Shown: positions 1 to 6,624 of the stretch, in pieces
How the letters are laid out: the number at the start of each line of letters is the position of its first letter
How positions within the stretch are numbered: the stretch's first letter is position 1
IMG/VR virus record: IMGVR_UViG_3300036828_000512
Coordinates: 1-26,541 of that record
Source of the DNA: a virus
Length of the DNA stretch: 26,541 nt
Reading direction: 5' to 3' (one strand)
Position numbers and translations under genes: made by a program
The notes under the pieces: generated by a model
Database searches by the model: none
What the model saw: the letters and a program-made list of their open reading frames with translations, nothing else
Told to the model about the DNA's origin: nothing

Positions 1-83
1 AGCGGCCGACTGAGCAGGAATTGCGGGCGGCCCGCCTATTGGCCCACCCGCCGCTAAAACCGGTCAGGCCGGGGCGCCGCTGA
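1..83 (+). CDS. C-terminal end of an unidentified upstream gene (partial)
   Basis: Reading from base 3, an open frame of 26 codons ends in TGA at 81-83. The encoded tail is rich in Arg, Leu and Pro and has no recognisable motif. The TGA overlaps the ATG of the next gene as TGATG, the same coupling used by most genes on this strand, which is the main reason to accept it. The start lies outside the window, and no function can be given. Confidence 0.4.
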   Translation, partial: RPTEQELRAARLLAHPPLKPVRPGRR

Positions 84-337
84 TGATCAAAGACGACGAG
101 ATCGCCATGCCTTCGAGCTGTCTCAACCGGGCCGCCGGTGATGAGCCGCTCTTTGTGCTGCGCGCCAAAGATCCGACGGCGGCCTTTATCGTTCGCGTCT
201 GGTGCCAGCTGGCCTGGCAGACCGCATTGCACGAACCCGAGAGGATCGGCGAGGCCAGGGCGCTCGCCGAGCAGATGGAGGACTGGCGCCGGCGCAATGC
301 CCCGGCCCTCCGCTCGGGCCTTGGGACGTGGCGATGA
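83..337 (+). CDS. small conserved phage protein, unknown function
   Basis: An 84-aa protein of unknown function. Its core (residues 9-45, around LNRAAGDEPLFVLRAKDPTA) resembles small proteins common in phage early regions of alphaproteobacteria, which typically carry a D/E-E-P-(I/L)-F-V-L-x-A-x-D motif followed by a helix. No catalytic residues, signal peptide or membrane segment are visible. The ATG at 83 overlaps the preceding TGA, and the TGA at 335-337 overlaps the next ATG at 334, so it is translationally coupled on both sides. ATG 107 is an alternative start. The family match is from memory of the motif, not from a search. Confidence 0.75.
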   Translation: MIKDDEIAMPSSCLNRAAGDEPLFVLRAKDPTAAFIVRVWCQLAWQTALHEPERIGEARALAEQMEDWRRRNAPALRSGLGTWR

Positions 338-564
338 GCGGCGGCCGGATGCATCACGGCTCGGTCTCGACCGTCCGCGTGGCGCTCAACGAGGAGGCCT
401 TTGACCGCCTGGTCGCCGGCGACATGGCGACCCTGCGCGGGGTCACCGCCGACGGCATCATCGAGGTCGAAATCATCCTCTCCGACATCGGCTGGACCCG
501 CATGCGTCTGGCGATCGACATCGCCGAGCAGCGGCTCAGCCGCAACGTGCCGGCGCCGGCCTGA
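334..564 (+). CDS. hypothetical phage protein (76 aa)
   Basis: I do not recognise this 76-aa protein. It begins MSGGRMHH and is predicted soluble, with alternating beta-like stretches (STVRVALNEEAF, GIIEVEIILSDIGWTRMRLAI). The start at 334 is chosen because the ATG overlaps the upstream TGA. A longer frame from 202 would run deep into the previous gene. The stop at 562-564 overlaps the next ATG. The position within a block of coupled short genes points to an early or accessory phage function. Confidence 0.7.
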   Translation: MSGGRMHHGSVSTVRVALNEEAFDRLVAGDMATLRGVTADGIIEVEIILSDIGWTRMRLAIDIAEQRLSRNVPAPA

Positions 565-1184
565 TGAAGACATCTGACGAAATCGGCCCGAGCCAGGGCA
601 GTCTGTTCTCGACCGCGACCCGGCTCAAGCGGGCCGCGAGCGAGGCCGCGGCCCCCGCCTCTGAAAGGGCATTGGGGAATTCCTCCGACGGTGCGGGGGC
701 CGCGGTGCGCCAGCCATTGGTCGGGATGCCGCTCTACCTCGGGCGCGCCGAGATCGCGGCGATCCAGCGGCTGATCAAATTCGCCGGCGAGGAGCGAGTG
801 CCGCTCGAAGAGATGAAGCGCCGGGTCAAGGCGCTGCAGCGCGGCGACAAGTTGCCCAGCCGCTACAACATGCGTTTCACGATCAAGATCCCGTTCGGGT
901 ACTCGGCCACTTACACGATCGAGGAGCAGCCCCAGGGCTGGGCCCGGCACTTGTCGGTCAGCGTCGAGCAGTTCGGCGGGATGCCGAATTCCAACGCGGT
1001 CGAGATGCTGATGCGCGAATTCGGCTTTCGTCGGACCGGGATACACGAGGCCGCCGCGGCCTGGCTGGAGCCGATCGGCAACGACCGCAAGGCGACCAAT
1101 GTCCTCGAATACATCGACCCGGCCGACGGCGCGCCGGTTGCCGACGAGTTTATCGCCGACCCCGACGCGGAGCCCGAGGAGTGA
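564..1184 (+). CDS. hypothetical phage protein (206 aa)
   Basis: A 206-aa soluble protein with no domain I can name. Residues 1-50 are low-complexity and Ala-rich. Residues 55-200 look globular, with a helical segment (RAEIAAIQRLIKFAGEERVP), a basic KRRVKALQRGDKLPSRY stretch and a beta-rich part with aromatic residues (RFTIKIPFGYSATYTIEEQP). The C-terminus is acidic (ADPDAEPEE). It starts at an ATG overlapping the upstream TGA, and its stop overlaps the GTG of the next gene. The sequence shows no signal peptide or metal site. The role is unknown. Confidence 0.7.
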   Translation: MKTSDEIGPSQGSLFSTATRLKRAASEAAAPASERALGNSSDGAGAAVRQPLVGMPLYLGRAEIAAIQRLIKFAGEERVPLEEMKRRVKALQRGDKLPSRYNMRFTIKIPFGYSATYTIEEQPQGWARHLSVSVEQFGGMPNSNAVEMLMREFGFRRTGIHEAAAAWLEPIGNDRKATNVLEYIDPADGAPVADEFIADPDAEPEE

Positions 1185-1390
1185 AGATCACCTTTTTGGC
1201 GCGCGGGATGCGGCCACTGGTGCAGGTCGACGATCGGCCGATCCTGACGCTGCTCTCGGGCGGGGTGTTCCTCGAAATCCCCGGGCGCAATGGCGGGTAC
1301 GAGGTCGAATTGACCCTCGACGAGTGCCGGCGCATCGCCGAGGCGATCGACTACGAGCCGGCGCGCTATGCCGGGCATCCGCCGCCATGA
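1181..1390 (+). CDS. hypothetical small phage protein (69 aa)
   Basis: This 69-aa protein uses a GTG start that overlaps the preceding TGA (GTGA). It is mostly beta strand (KITFLARGMRPLVQVDD, ILTLLSGGVFLEIPG) followed by one helix (LTLDECRRIAEAIDYE). It resembles no family I recognise. The stop TGA at 1388-1390 overlaps the next ATG. Confidence 0.7.
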   Translation: MKITFLARGMRPLVQVDDRPILTLLSGGVFLEIPGRNGGYEVELTLDECRRIAEAIDYEPARYAGHPPP

Positions 1391-1749
1391 AGGCCGGGCG
1401 CCAGCCGAAGATCACCCGCAATATGCGGCGCATTGCCGATGCGGTGCGCAGCGAGGTCAAGAACGAGCGGCTGCGCCAGATCGCGGAGGAGGGCTACCAC
1501 CCGGACGAGGACGACGACATGCGCGACGGCGAGCTCGCCCGGGCGGCCTGCGCCTATATCCGCCAGGCGAGCGCGCCGGCCGCCGCCGCCGAGCTGTGGC
1601 CGTTCCCGGCGCAGCCGATGAAGCCCAAGGGCCGGCGCCGCGCCCTGGTCATCGCCGCGGCGCTCTTATTGGCCGAGCTCGAACGCCTGGAACGGGCCCG
1701 CGAGCTCGACGAGGCGAACGAGCCGCGCCTGCCGCTGGGGGCGCCCTGA
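1387..1749 (+). CDS. phage protein with RQIAEEGYxPDxDD motif
   Basis: A 120-aa protein. Residues 33-62 (RLRQIAEEGYHPDEDDDM, then DGELARAACAYIRQA) match a motif common in small phage proteins of Proteobacteria, usually written R-x-Q-x-x-x-E-G-(W/Y)-x-x-E-x-D-D...D-G-E-L-A-x-A-A. Their biochemical role is not known to me. A second half (residues 80-105, RRALVIAAALLLAELERLERA) is a long amphipathic helix. The ATG overlaps the upstream TGA, and the TGA at 1747-1749 overlaps the ATG of the repeat gene that follows. Confidence 0.75.
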   Translation: MKAGRQPKITRNMRRIADAVRSEVKNERLRQIAEEGYHPDEDDDMRDGELARAACAYIRQASAPAAAAELWPFPAQPMKPKGRRRALVIAAALLLAELERLERARELDEANEPRLPLGAP

Positions 1750-2597
1750 TGGCACCCCGATTTTGTCCCGACGCCGCGCTCCGCGCCGCAACGCTTCGCA
1801 ACGCATCGCTTCGCCTCGCAGCGCAGCTCGCCGCCTCGCAGCGCCGCGCTTCGCTCGGCATCGCCCCGCTCCGCCTCGCAACGCAACGCCCCGCCCCGCT
1901 TCGCCCGGCAGCGCGCCGCACTGTCTCGCAGCGCCCCGCTCCGCTCGGCATCGCCCCGCTCCGCCTCGCAGCGCAACGCAACGCCTCGTCCCCCGGCTCA
2001 CCCTTTTCGCCCCGCACCGGTTTCGCCGCCGCGCGACGCATCGCTGCGCGCCGCAACGCACCGCTCCGCAGTGCGGCGCATCGCACCGCAACACCGCGCT
2101 TCGCTCCGCAACGCTCCGCTCCGCTCCGCAGCGCCACGCATCGCACCGCAACCCACCGCCGCACTGCGCAGCGCAACGCTCCGCAACGCAGCGCATCGCG
2201 CCGCTCCGCGGCGCCCCGCCCTGCTGCGCTCCGCAACGCATCGCATCGCTTCGCCTCGCCCCGGCCGGCCCCCCTATGTTCTTTCCGCGCCCCGCCTCGC
2301 TTCGCCCCGCGGCACCACGCAATGCGGCGCATCGCCACGCCCCGCCCCGCTTCGCAGCGCAAGGCTCCGCTCCGCACCGCATCGCTCCGCTCCGCAACGC
2401 TTCGCGTCGCACCGCCCCGCACCGCCCCGCATCGCAGCGCGACGCGGCGCACCGCTCCGCATCGCCCCGCTCCGCGTCACAACGCAGCACATCGCACCGC
2501 GACGCTTCGCCCCGCTTTGCTCCGCATCGCACCGCGTCGCAACGCACCGCTTCGCTTCGCACCGCAACGCCCCGCAACGTCCAATCGGAGGAACTAA
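1749..2597 (+). CDS. Arg/Ala-rich RxAxx pentapeptide-repeat protein encoded by CGCNN repeats
   Basis: This open frame of 282 codons is almost entirely tandem pentapeptides of form R-x-A-x-x (for example RNASL, RLAAQ, RPAPL, RSATH). It is extremely basic and predicted disordered, so nucleic-acid binding is possible but unproven. Two features favour real translation. Its ATG overlaps the upstream TGA exactly like its neighbours, and its TAA (2595-2597) falls 3 nt before the next ATG at 2601, inside that gene's ribosome-binding region. Against it, the repeat bars stop codons from every forward frame, so openness alone proves nothing. This is not the classical A(D/N)Lxx pentapeptide-repeat family, because the central Leu/Phe is missing. 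No signal peptide. Confidence 0.5.
   Translation: MAPRFCPDAALRAATLRNASLRLAAQLAASQRRASLGIAPLRLATQRPAPLRPAARRTVSQRPAPLGIAPLRLAAQRNASSPGSPFSPRTGFAAARRIAARRNAPLRSAAHRTATPRFAPQRSAPLRSATHRTATHRRTAQRNAPQRSASRRSAAPRPAALRNASHRFASPRPAPLCSFRAPPRFAPRHHAMRRIATPRPASQRKAPLRTASLRSATLRVAPPRTAPHRSATRRTAPHRPAPRHNAAHRTATLRPALLRIAPRRNAPLRFAPQRPATSNRRN
1775..2578 (+). repeat. degenerate pentanucleotide tract (CGCNN)n
   Basis: About 800 bp of the fixed trinucleotide CGC alternating with two variable bases (aa, tt, at, ct, ag, cc, tc, ac and others), roughly 150 units. Two short irregular breaks occur near 1986-2036 and 2259-2290. The + strand is strongly C-rich and G-poor at the variable positions. At least one internal duplication is visible: 29 bp at 1852-1880 recur at 1942-1970. 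That 90-bp offset is a multiple of both 3 and 5, so it preserves frame. Confidence 0.95.
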
Positions 2598-2600
2598 CCC

Positions 2601-3188
2601 ATGCGTCAATGCAAGGTCTGGATCGAAGGCATCCCCGGCTCGCCCTACAGCCAGTCGGCCATGCAAAAATCGGACAGGAAGGATCGCGAGAGTCACGACG
2701 ATTTTGACGAGCGCACTTGGCGGGAAAAATGCACGATCAACGACAAGGGGCAGACCTGCATCCCGCAGATGGCCCTTAAGCAGTCAATCGACACAGCGGC
2801 TTACAAGCTCGGCGAGAAGGTGCCGAACCGGCGTGGCGCCACCTTTAAGAATTTCTTTGCGTCGGGGTTTTTCTGCAATGGCGATGTGCCGATCGCCAAT
2901 GGCAAGGCGCTGACCCCGGACGATGCGTCGATGATCATGATCAGTGCCAATTCCACCGGTAATCGCGGCTCGGGCAAACGGGTCCCGCGGCGCTTCCCGC
3001 AATTTGACCAATGGAATGGCGTCGCCGAGTTTACGATCATCGACGACGTGATCAGCAGAGAGGTGTTCGAGCGCCACTTCAAAGCCGCCGGCATGATTGT
3101 CGGCATCGGCCGCTATCGGCCGGAAAACGGCGGCACCAACGGCCGTTTTCGCGCGACCAAATTCGACTGGACTGAGTTTGAGCTATGA
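2601..3188 (+). CDS. conserved phage protein, unknown function (195 aa)
   Basis: A 195-aa soluble protein preceded by a good Shine-Dalgarno (GGAGGAAC, 2586-2593). The C-terminal third contains a motif I associate with a widespread phage protein: an RRFPQFDQWNG segment, a FTIIDDVI strand, then GMIVGIGRYRPENGGTNGRF near residues 165-185. I cannot assign an enzymatic role. Residues 40-100 contain a helix with basic residues and an aromatic-rich FKNFFASGFF. Its stop overlaps the next ATG (ATGA). Slippage in the upstream repeat could change how ribosomes arrive here, because the other two frames run past its start codon. Confidence 0.8.
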   Translation: MRQCKVWIEGIPGSPYSQSAMQKSDRKDRESHDDFDERTWREKCTINDKGQTCIPQMALKQSIDTAAYKLGEKVPNRRGATFKNFFASGFFCNGDVPIANGKALTPDDASMIMISANSTGNRGSGKRVPRRFPQFDQWNGVAEFTIIDDVISREVFERHFKAAGMIVGIGRYRPENGGTNGRFRATKFDWTEFEL

Positions 3189-3706
3189 GCGAGGAGCGCC
3201 GGCCGTTCCAGCGCTCGGACATCACCGACGGGCTGGTGCGCTATCTGCAGCAGCACGATAAGGGGACGCGGATCGCCTATGGCGAGCTCAGCAAATTGGT
3301 CAGTCACCCGATCGACGCGCGCACCCCTTATTTGCGGGTTGCGCGGATGATCCTTGAGCGCGATTACAACCAGGTGTGGCTGGCATTGCGCGGCGAAGCG
3401 CAATTGCAGCGCCTCAATGATCCCGAGATCGCGGCGCGCCAGGCGACCTGGTGGTTGCTGGGCGCGCGCAACAAGTTGAGCAATGGCGCCAAGCAGGCCG
3501 ATGTCGTCGAGATCGAGGCCTTGACGATCGATCAGCAGGCGAGATTTGCCACCGATTCGATCGTCCGCGAGCTGGCCCGCGACGCATTGTCAAAGGCGAC
3601 CACCAGGCGCATCCAAAAGGTCGCGCGAGGCAGTTCCAATGATCTGCCGTCGTTCAATGCGGTCGAGTGGATGATCTCGTTGAGCCCGAAGCGGTCGCGC
3701 ACCTGA
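3185..3706 (+). CDS. hypothetical phage protein (173 aa)
   Basis: A soluble, mainly helical 173-aa protein. Residues 10-60 (ITDGLVRYLQQHD, IAYGELSKLVSHPIDARTPY) look like a small winged-helix-type fold with a basic residue pattern, but no family can be named. The middle contains a Trp-rich ATWWLLGARNKL, and the C-terminus is basic. The ATG overlaps the preceding TGA. The stop TGA (3704-3706) overlaps the ATG chosen for the next gene. Confidence 0.7.
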   Translation: MSEERRPFQRSDITDGLVRYLQQHDKGTRIAYGELSKLVSHPIDARTPYLRVARMILERDYNQVWLALRGEAQLQRLNDPEIAARQATWWLLGARNKLSNGAKQADVVEIEALTIDQQARFATDSIVRELARDALSKATTRRIQKVARGSSNDLPSFNAVEWMISLSPKRSRT

Positions 3707-3996
3707 TGGCGCACCTGGCCCCACTCCCCGGCTTTGACTGGACCAAGGTCAATTGGGGCGGGCCCGACGAGCCGCGCACCGAGGTCTGCTCGTATTGCGG
3801 CGACCCGTTCCCCGACGATGACGCAACCGACTTTGTGCCGCTGATCTTATGGAACGCCGCCGGCTGGTGCGCCGAATTCTGCAGCCACTGCCAGGCCGCC
3901 TATTGGGGGATTCAAACCCTTGACGAACCGATCGAGCCACGCGACGAGCCCGAGGTCCTGCGCAAACGACAGTGGCGTTTCTGGCCAAAGGATTGA
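3706..3996 (+). CDS. zinc-ribbon phage protein
   Basis: A 96-aa protein with two Cys pairs, C28-x2-C31 (CSYCGDPFP) and C59-x2-C62 within GWCAEFCSHC. This is the arrangement of a small treble-clef or zinc-ribbon protein found in many phages, likely binding one Zn and perhaps nucleic acid. The start at 3706 is preferred because ATG overlaps the upstream TGA as TGATG. A GTG at 3667 would add 13 residues inside the previous gene. The zinc ligands are seen directly; the function is inferred. Confidence 0.7.
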   Translation: MAHLAPLPGFDWTKVNWGGPDEPRTEVCSYCGDPFPDDDATDFVPLILWNAAGWCAEFCSHCQAAYWGIQTLDEPIEPRDEPEVLRKRQWRFWPKD

Positions 3997-4114
3997 ACCC
4001 GACGACTACGACGGCAGCCGCTTGCTGCGCGGCATCGCCTTTGGATCGCCGATCGCGGCGCTGGTGTGGGCGCTGATCATCCTCGGCTTTTGCAGCGTGA
4101 TCGGCCATGGGTGA
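3920..4114 (+). CDS. small single-span membrane protein
   Basis: The last 40 residues form a short polar segment (EPDDYDGSRLLRG) and one hydrophobic helix (FGSPIAALVWALIILGFCSVI). The start is unclear. The only upstream standard codons in frame are TTG 3920, which overlaps the zinc-ribbon gene by 77 nt, and TTG 4022, which leaves 30 aa. An ATT at 3992 sits exactly at the junction with the previous stop. The stop TGA (4112-4114) overlaps the next gene. The role may be membrane-associated; there is no evidence for holin activity. Confidence 0.5.
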   Translation: MTNRSSHATSPRSCANDSGVSGQRIEPDDYDGSRLLRGIAFGSPIAALVWALIILGFCSVIGHG

Positions 4115-4682
4115 GGCTCAGCGCAAGCGCCGGGCGCGCCAGGCGCAGACGGCGATGATGCAGCAGCTGGTCGACAGTTATTTCGACATGCTGAGCGAGC
4201 CAAAGCGCCAGGGCGCGCCGTTTGGCCCGGCCGACATGCTGGCCCTGCTGCTCGAGAAGGCGATGCTGCTCGGCGGCTTTGACGAACGCGAAAAAGATCG
4301 GCTGATCAACCTGTTGGAGGAGATCGAGCGGCGGATGGACGACGCCAATTTCCTGGTCCCCGATGAGCGCGAGCCCGAGAATTGGCGCCAGGTCGGCGAG
4401 GCCATGCCGCCGGCGGCGCAGCAAGCCGCCAAAAAGCCGATCGACCCCGAGCGCATGGCCATGATCGAAGAGCGCGCCCGGCTGATCGCTGCGTTTGTCA
4501 ACGATCAGACCAAGGGGCTCGGCTGGTGCGTGCTGCTGTTCGAGCTCGGTGACCGGCCCGAGCTGACCTATGTGTCGAACTGCAAGCGCGAGGACATGCG
4601 CGAGGCGCTGACCGAGTTCCTCGCCGTGATCAGCGCCGGGCAGGATTTCCCGCCCGGTACGCTGACGCAGCGGCCGAATTGA
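4107..4682 (+). CDS. hypothetical phage protein (191 aa)
   Basis: A charged, mainly helical 191-aa protein. It has a basic N-terminus (GEAQRKRRARQAQ), a long helical region to about residue 130, and a more globular C-terminal part with an LGWCVLLFELGDRPELTYVSN strand and a DMREALTEFL helix. That last part resembles small phage proteins ending in an N-C-x-R-x-D-M-x-x-L-x-E-F/W pattern. I give no function. It is followed in the same frame, across a single TGA, by the open frame of the winged-helix protein at 4782. Confidence 0.7.
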   Translation: MGEAQRKRRARQAQTAMMQQLVDSYFDMLSEPKRQGAPFGPADMLALLLEKAMLLGGFDEREKDRLINLLEEIERRMDDANFLVPDEREPENWRQVGEAMPPAAQQAAKKPIDPERMAMIEERARLIAAFVNDQTKGLGWCVLLFELGDRPELTYVSNCKREDMREALTEFLAVISAGQDFPPGTLTQRPN

Positions 4683-4781
4683 GGGAGAGTAGGGATCGCC
4701 GACCCGCCGGATGATCTTTGGGAATGGGCGGATCAGCAAGAAAATCTCGACCGCGTTTTCTCGAAGCTGGGGTTATCAATT

Positions 4782-4970
4782 ATGGCCTTTTGTCGGGAAC
4801 GCCGGGAGTTTCACATGGAAGATCTGCGCAACCACTTGCGAGAGCTGGCTTGTGACTTCGCCCCGGACAGTCCGAGCCGCATTTTGCGTGAGCTCAGGTT
4901 GCGGGGATGGGTGAATTATGAGGTCACCAACCGCCGCCAATCGGCCTACCGCGTGACCTCGGTGCGATGA
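4782..4970 (+). CDS. winged-helix DNA-binding protein, start uncertain
   Basis: From ATG 4782 this encodes 62 aa: FHMEDLRNHL, then DSPSRILRELRLRGWVNYEV and a basic wing with RRQSAYRV. This helix-turn-helix plus wing pattern is typical of small phage DNA-binding proteins. The protein probably starts earlier. The frame stays open and coding-like back to the TGA at 4680-4682 (PDDLWEWADQQENLDRVFSK), yet that stretch has no ATG, GTG or TTG. A GGGAG motif (4683-4687) precedes ATC 4695. A rare start or readthrough of the upstream TGA is possible. The stop overlaps the next ATG. Confidence 0.6.
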   Translation: MAFCRERREFHMEDLRNHLRELACDFAPDSPSRILRELRLRGWVNYEVTNRRQSAYRVTSVR

Positions 4971-5164
4971 GCGGCTCGCCGCCCCCGCTGGCGACCGACC
5001 TGGTGTGTGATGAATTCACCTGCCGCGAGTGCGGCCGGCTGATCTTCGCGTTTCCGCGCGGCTGGGTGGCGTGGTTTGGCGAGCTCTGCGCGACCTGCCA
5101 GTGGTTGCCGGGGTGGCATTTGGATCCCCAGCTGCGCAAGCGGCTCGACCCCGACATGGAATGA
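4967..5164 (+). CDS. small zinc-ribbon protein (65 aa)
   Basis: A 65-aa protein with two Cys-x2-Cys pairs (FTCRECGR and ELCATCQW), spaced like a zinc ribbon, with hydrophobic residues between them. It is probably a structural zinc-binding phage protein. The ATG overlaps the preceding TGA, and its own TGA overlaps the ATG at 5161. It forms a pair with the next zinc-ribbon gene, just upstream of the primase. Confidence 0.65.
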   Translation: MSGSPPPLATDLVCDEFTCRECGRLIFAFPRGWVAWFGELCATCQWLPGWHLDPQLRKRLDPDME

Positions 5165-5508
5165 CGAGAGCCTCGAACCGCCGGGCCGCGCGCCGGGCTG
5201 AGCGTCGCCCGCGCAAATTAGATCCCGCACCCTATTGCCCGCGCTGCGATGTGCGGCTGAGCGGGGTCAGTGTCTTTGCTGGCCGCGGCGGGCTGGCACC
5301 CCAGCCCAAGAACGGCGACGTTTCCGTCTGCGCCTATTGCACGGCGGTCCTCGAATTCCGCGAGGTCGCCGGCGGGCTCGCCCTGGTCGAATTGACCGGC
5401 ACCGAGCGCGCCAAGATCCTGACTGATCCCGATCCCCAGCTCGACCCGATCCGGGCGACCATCGCGATGGGCCCATTGCCGCCGCCGCCGGGCTCGCGGC
5501 GTCATTAG
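5161..5508 (+). CDS. zinc-ribbon protein upstream of primase (115 aa)
   Basis: A 115-aa protein with a very basic N-terminus (ASNRRAARRAERRPRK) followed by CPRC and, about 36 residues later, CAYC, a likely zinc ribbon. The basic arm suggests nucleic-acid contact. The C-terminus is Pro-rich. The start at 5161 is chosen because ATG overlaps the upstream TGA. The longer frame from 5029 lies inside the neighbouring gene. Its TAG is followed immediately by the primase ATG. The role is unknown; the location suggests a replication accessory. Confidence 0.65.
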   Translation: MTRASNRRAARRAERRPRKLDPAPYCPRCDVRLSGVSVFAGRGGLAPQPKNGDVSVCAYCTAVLEFREVAGGLALVELTGTERAKILTDPDPQLDPIRATIAMGPLPPPPGSRRH

Positions 5509-6624
5509 ATGAGCGCCATCCTCGACGAATATCGCGAGGTCGCGCGCCGCCTCAACGAGCGCATCGCCCAGCTCGCCCCCGAGCTCCTGCCGCGCGGCTA
5601 TCGCGAGGGCTGGTATTGGCGGGTCGGCAGTGTCGCCGGCGAGGAGGGTCAATCGCTCGCGGTGCGCTTGCGGGGGGACAAGCAAGGCCGCTGGTTCGAT
5701 TATGGCGCCGCCAAGGGCGGGGACGCGCTCGACCTCATCGCCGGCGTCCGCTTTAACGACGACAAGCCCGAGGCGTTCCAATGGGCGCGCGACTGGCTCA
5801 ACCTGCCCGAGATCAAGCGGGCGCCGCCGGCGACCCGGCGGCCGTCGCGCAGTACCGGCTACATCGATTCGGTGCGCCGCATCTGGCGCGAGGCGCGGCG
5901 CCTGCAGCGCGGCGACCCGGTCGACCGCTATCTGCAGGACCGCGGCATCCACCTGGCCGAGCTCGGCCGCGCGCCCAAGGCATTGCGCTTTCACGCCGCA
6001 CTGTGGAACAGCCAGACCAAGAAATGTTGGCCGGCGATGGTGGCGGCGATTACCTCGCCGCTCGGCGAGCTCGTCGCGGTGCATTGCACCTGGCTATGGG
6101 CTGACGCGATCGTCGTCACCAAGGCGCCGATCCCCGACCGCCACGGTCCGAGCGGCGGCGCCAAGCGCACGCTCGGCACCTATCGCGGGTGTTGCATTCA
6201 TCTCTGGCGCGGCGCCTCGGGGCTGCGCTGGGAGGAGATGCCGGACGACGAGATCTGCATGGTCGGCGAGGGCATCGAGGACACCCTCTCGGCGGTGCTG
6301 AATCGCTCGGCCTGGCGCGCGGTGGTCGCGGTCAGCCTGAGCTCGATGCTGGTCCTCGATCTGCCGCCCGAGATCGCCACGGTGGTGATCCTCGGACAGA
6401 ACGACAACCGCGGTTCGGACGCCGACCAGCTGTTGCGCCGGGTCATTAAGCGCTGGGTCGACCAAGGGCGCGAGGTCCGCGTCGCCCGGCCGCCGGCGTT
6501 TCTTAAGGATTGGAACGACCTGGCCCAATGGTGCCGCAAGAAGAACGTCAGCATTGCCTGGGCTGATTGGCAGGAGGGGGAAGATGGCCGACGAGCGGGA
6601 CGAAACGGGGGAAGTCAGCCCTAA
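5509..6624 (+). CDS. TOPRIM-domain phage primase
   Basis: Likely DNA primase of the phage replisome, 371 aa. The N-terminal part (residues 24-80: REGWYWRVGS...GRWFDYGAAKGGDALDLI) corresponds to the zinc-finger region of a Rhizobiales-type phage primase, but the Cys/His ligands are absent. A helical linker follows. A TOPRIM core is seen at 252-262 (VGEGIEDTLSA, with the Glu-Gly motif) and 292-305 (VVILGQNDNRGSDA, where classical TOPRIM has DxD), ending in LKDWNDL. It overlaps the next gene, a helicase, by 41 nt, and the pair would act together in priming and unwinding. Primase-like identity is firm; activity is unproven because the motifs deviate. Confidence 0.85.
   Translation: MSAILDEYREVARRLNERIAQLAPELLPRGYREGWYWRVGSVAGEEGQSLAVRLRGDKQGRWFDYGAAKGGDALDLIAGVRFNDDKPEAFQWARDWLNLPEIKRAPPATRRPSRSTGYIDSVRRIWREARRLQRGDPVDRYLQDRGIHLAELGRAPKALRFHAALWNSQTKKCWPAMVAAITSPLGELVAVHCTWLWADAIVVTKAPIPDRHGPSGGAKRTLGTYRGCCIHLWRGASGLRWEEMPDDEICMVGEGIEDTLSAVLNRSAWRAVVAVSLSSMLVLDLPPEIATVVILGQNDNRGSDADQLLRRVIKRWVDQGREVRVARPPAFLKDWNDLAQWCRKKNVSIAWADWQEGEDGRRAGRNGGSQP

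Noticed and set aside
1649-2577. Long minus-strand ORFs (267 and 303 codons) over the repeat tract
   Set aside because: The CGCNN pattern read backwards allows only TAG as a stop, and only if the dinucleotide TA occurs, which is essentially absent. These ORFs are a by-product of the repeat and have no start signals or coupling.
1775-2578. CRISPR array
   Set aside because: There are no constant repeats of 23-40 bp with unique spacers; the unit is 5 bp and degenerate.
1749-2597. Classical pentapeptide-repeat (A(D/N)Lxx) DNA-mimic protein
   Set aside because: The period is five residues, but the consensus is R-x-A-x-x without the central Leu/Phe needed for the right-handed quadrilateral helix.
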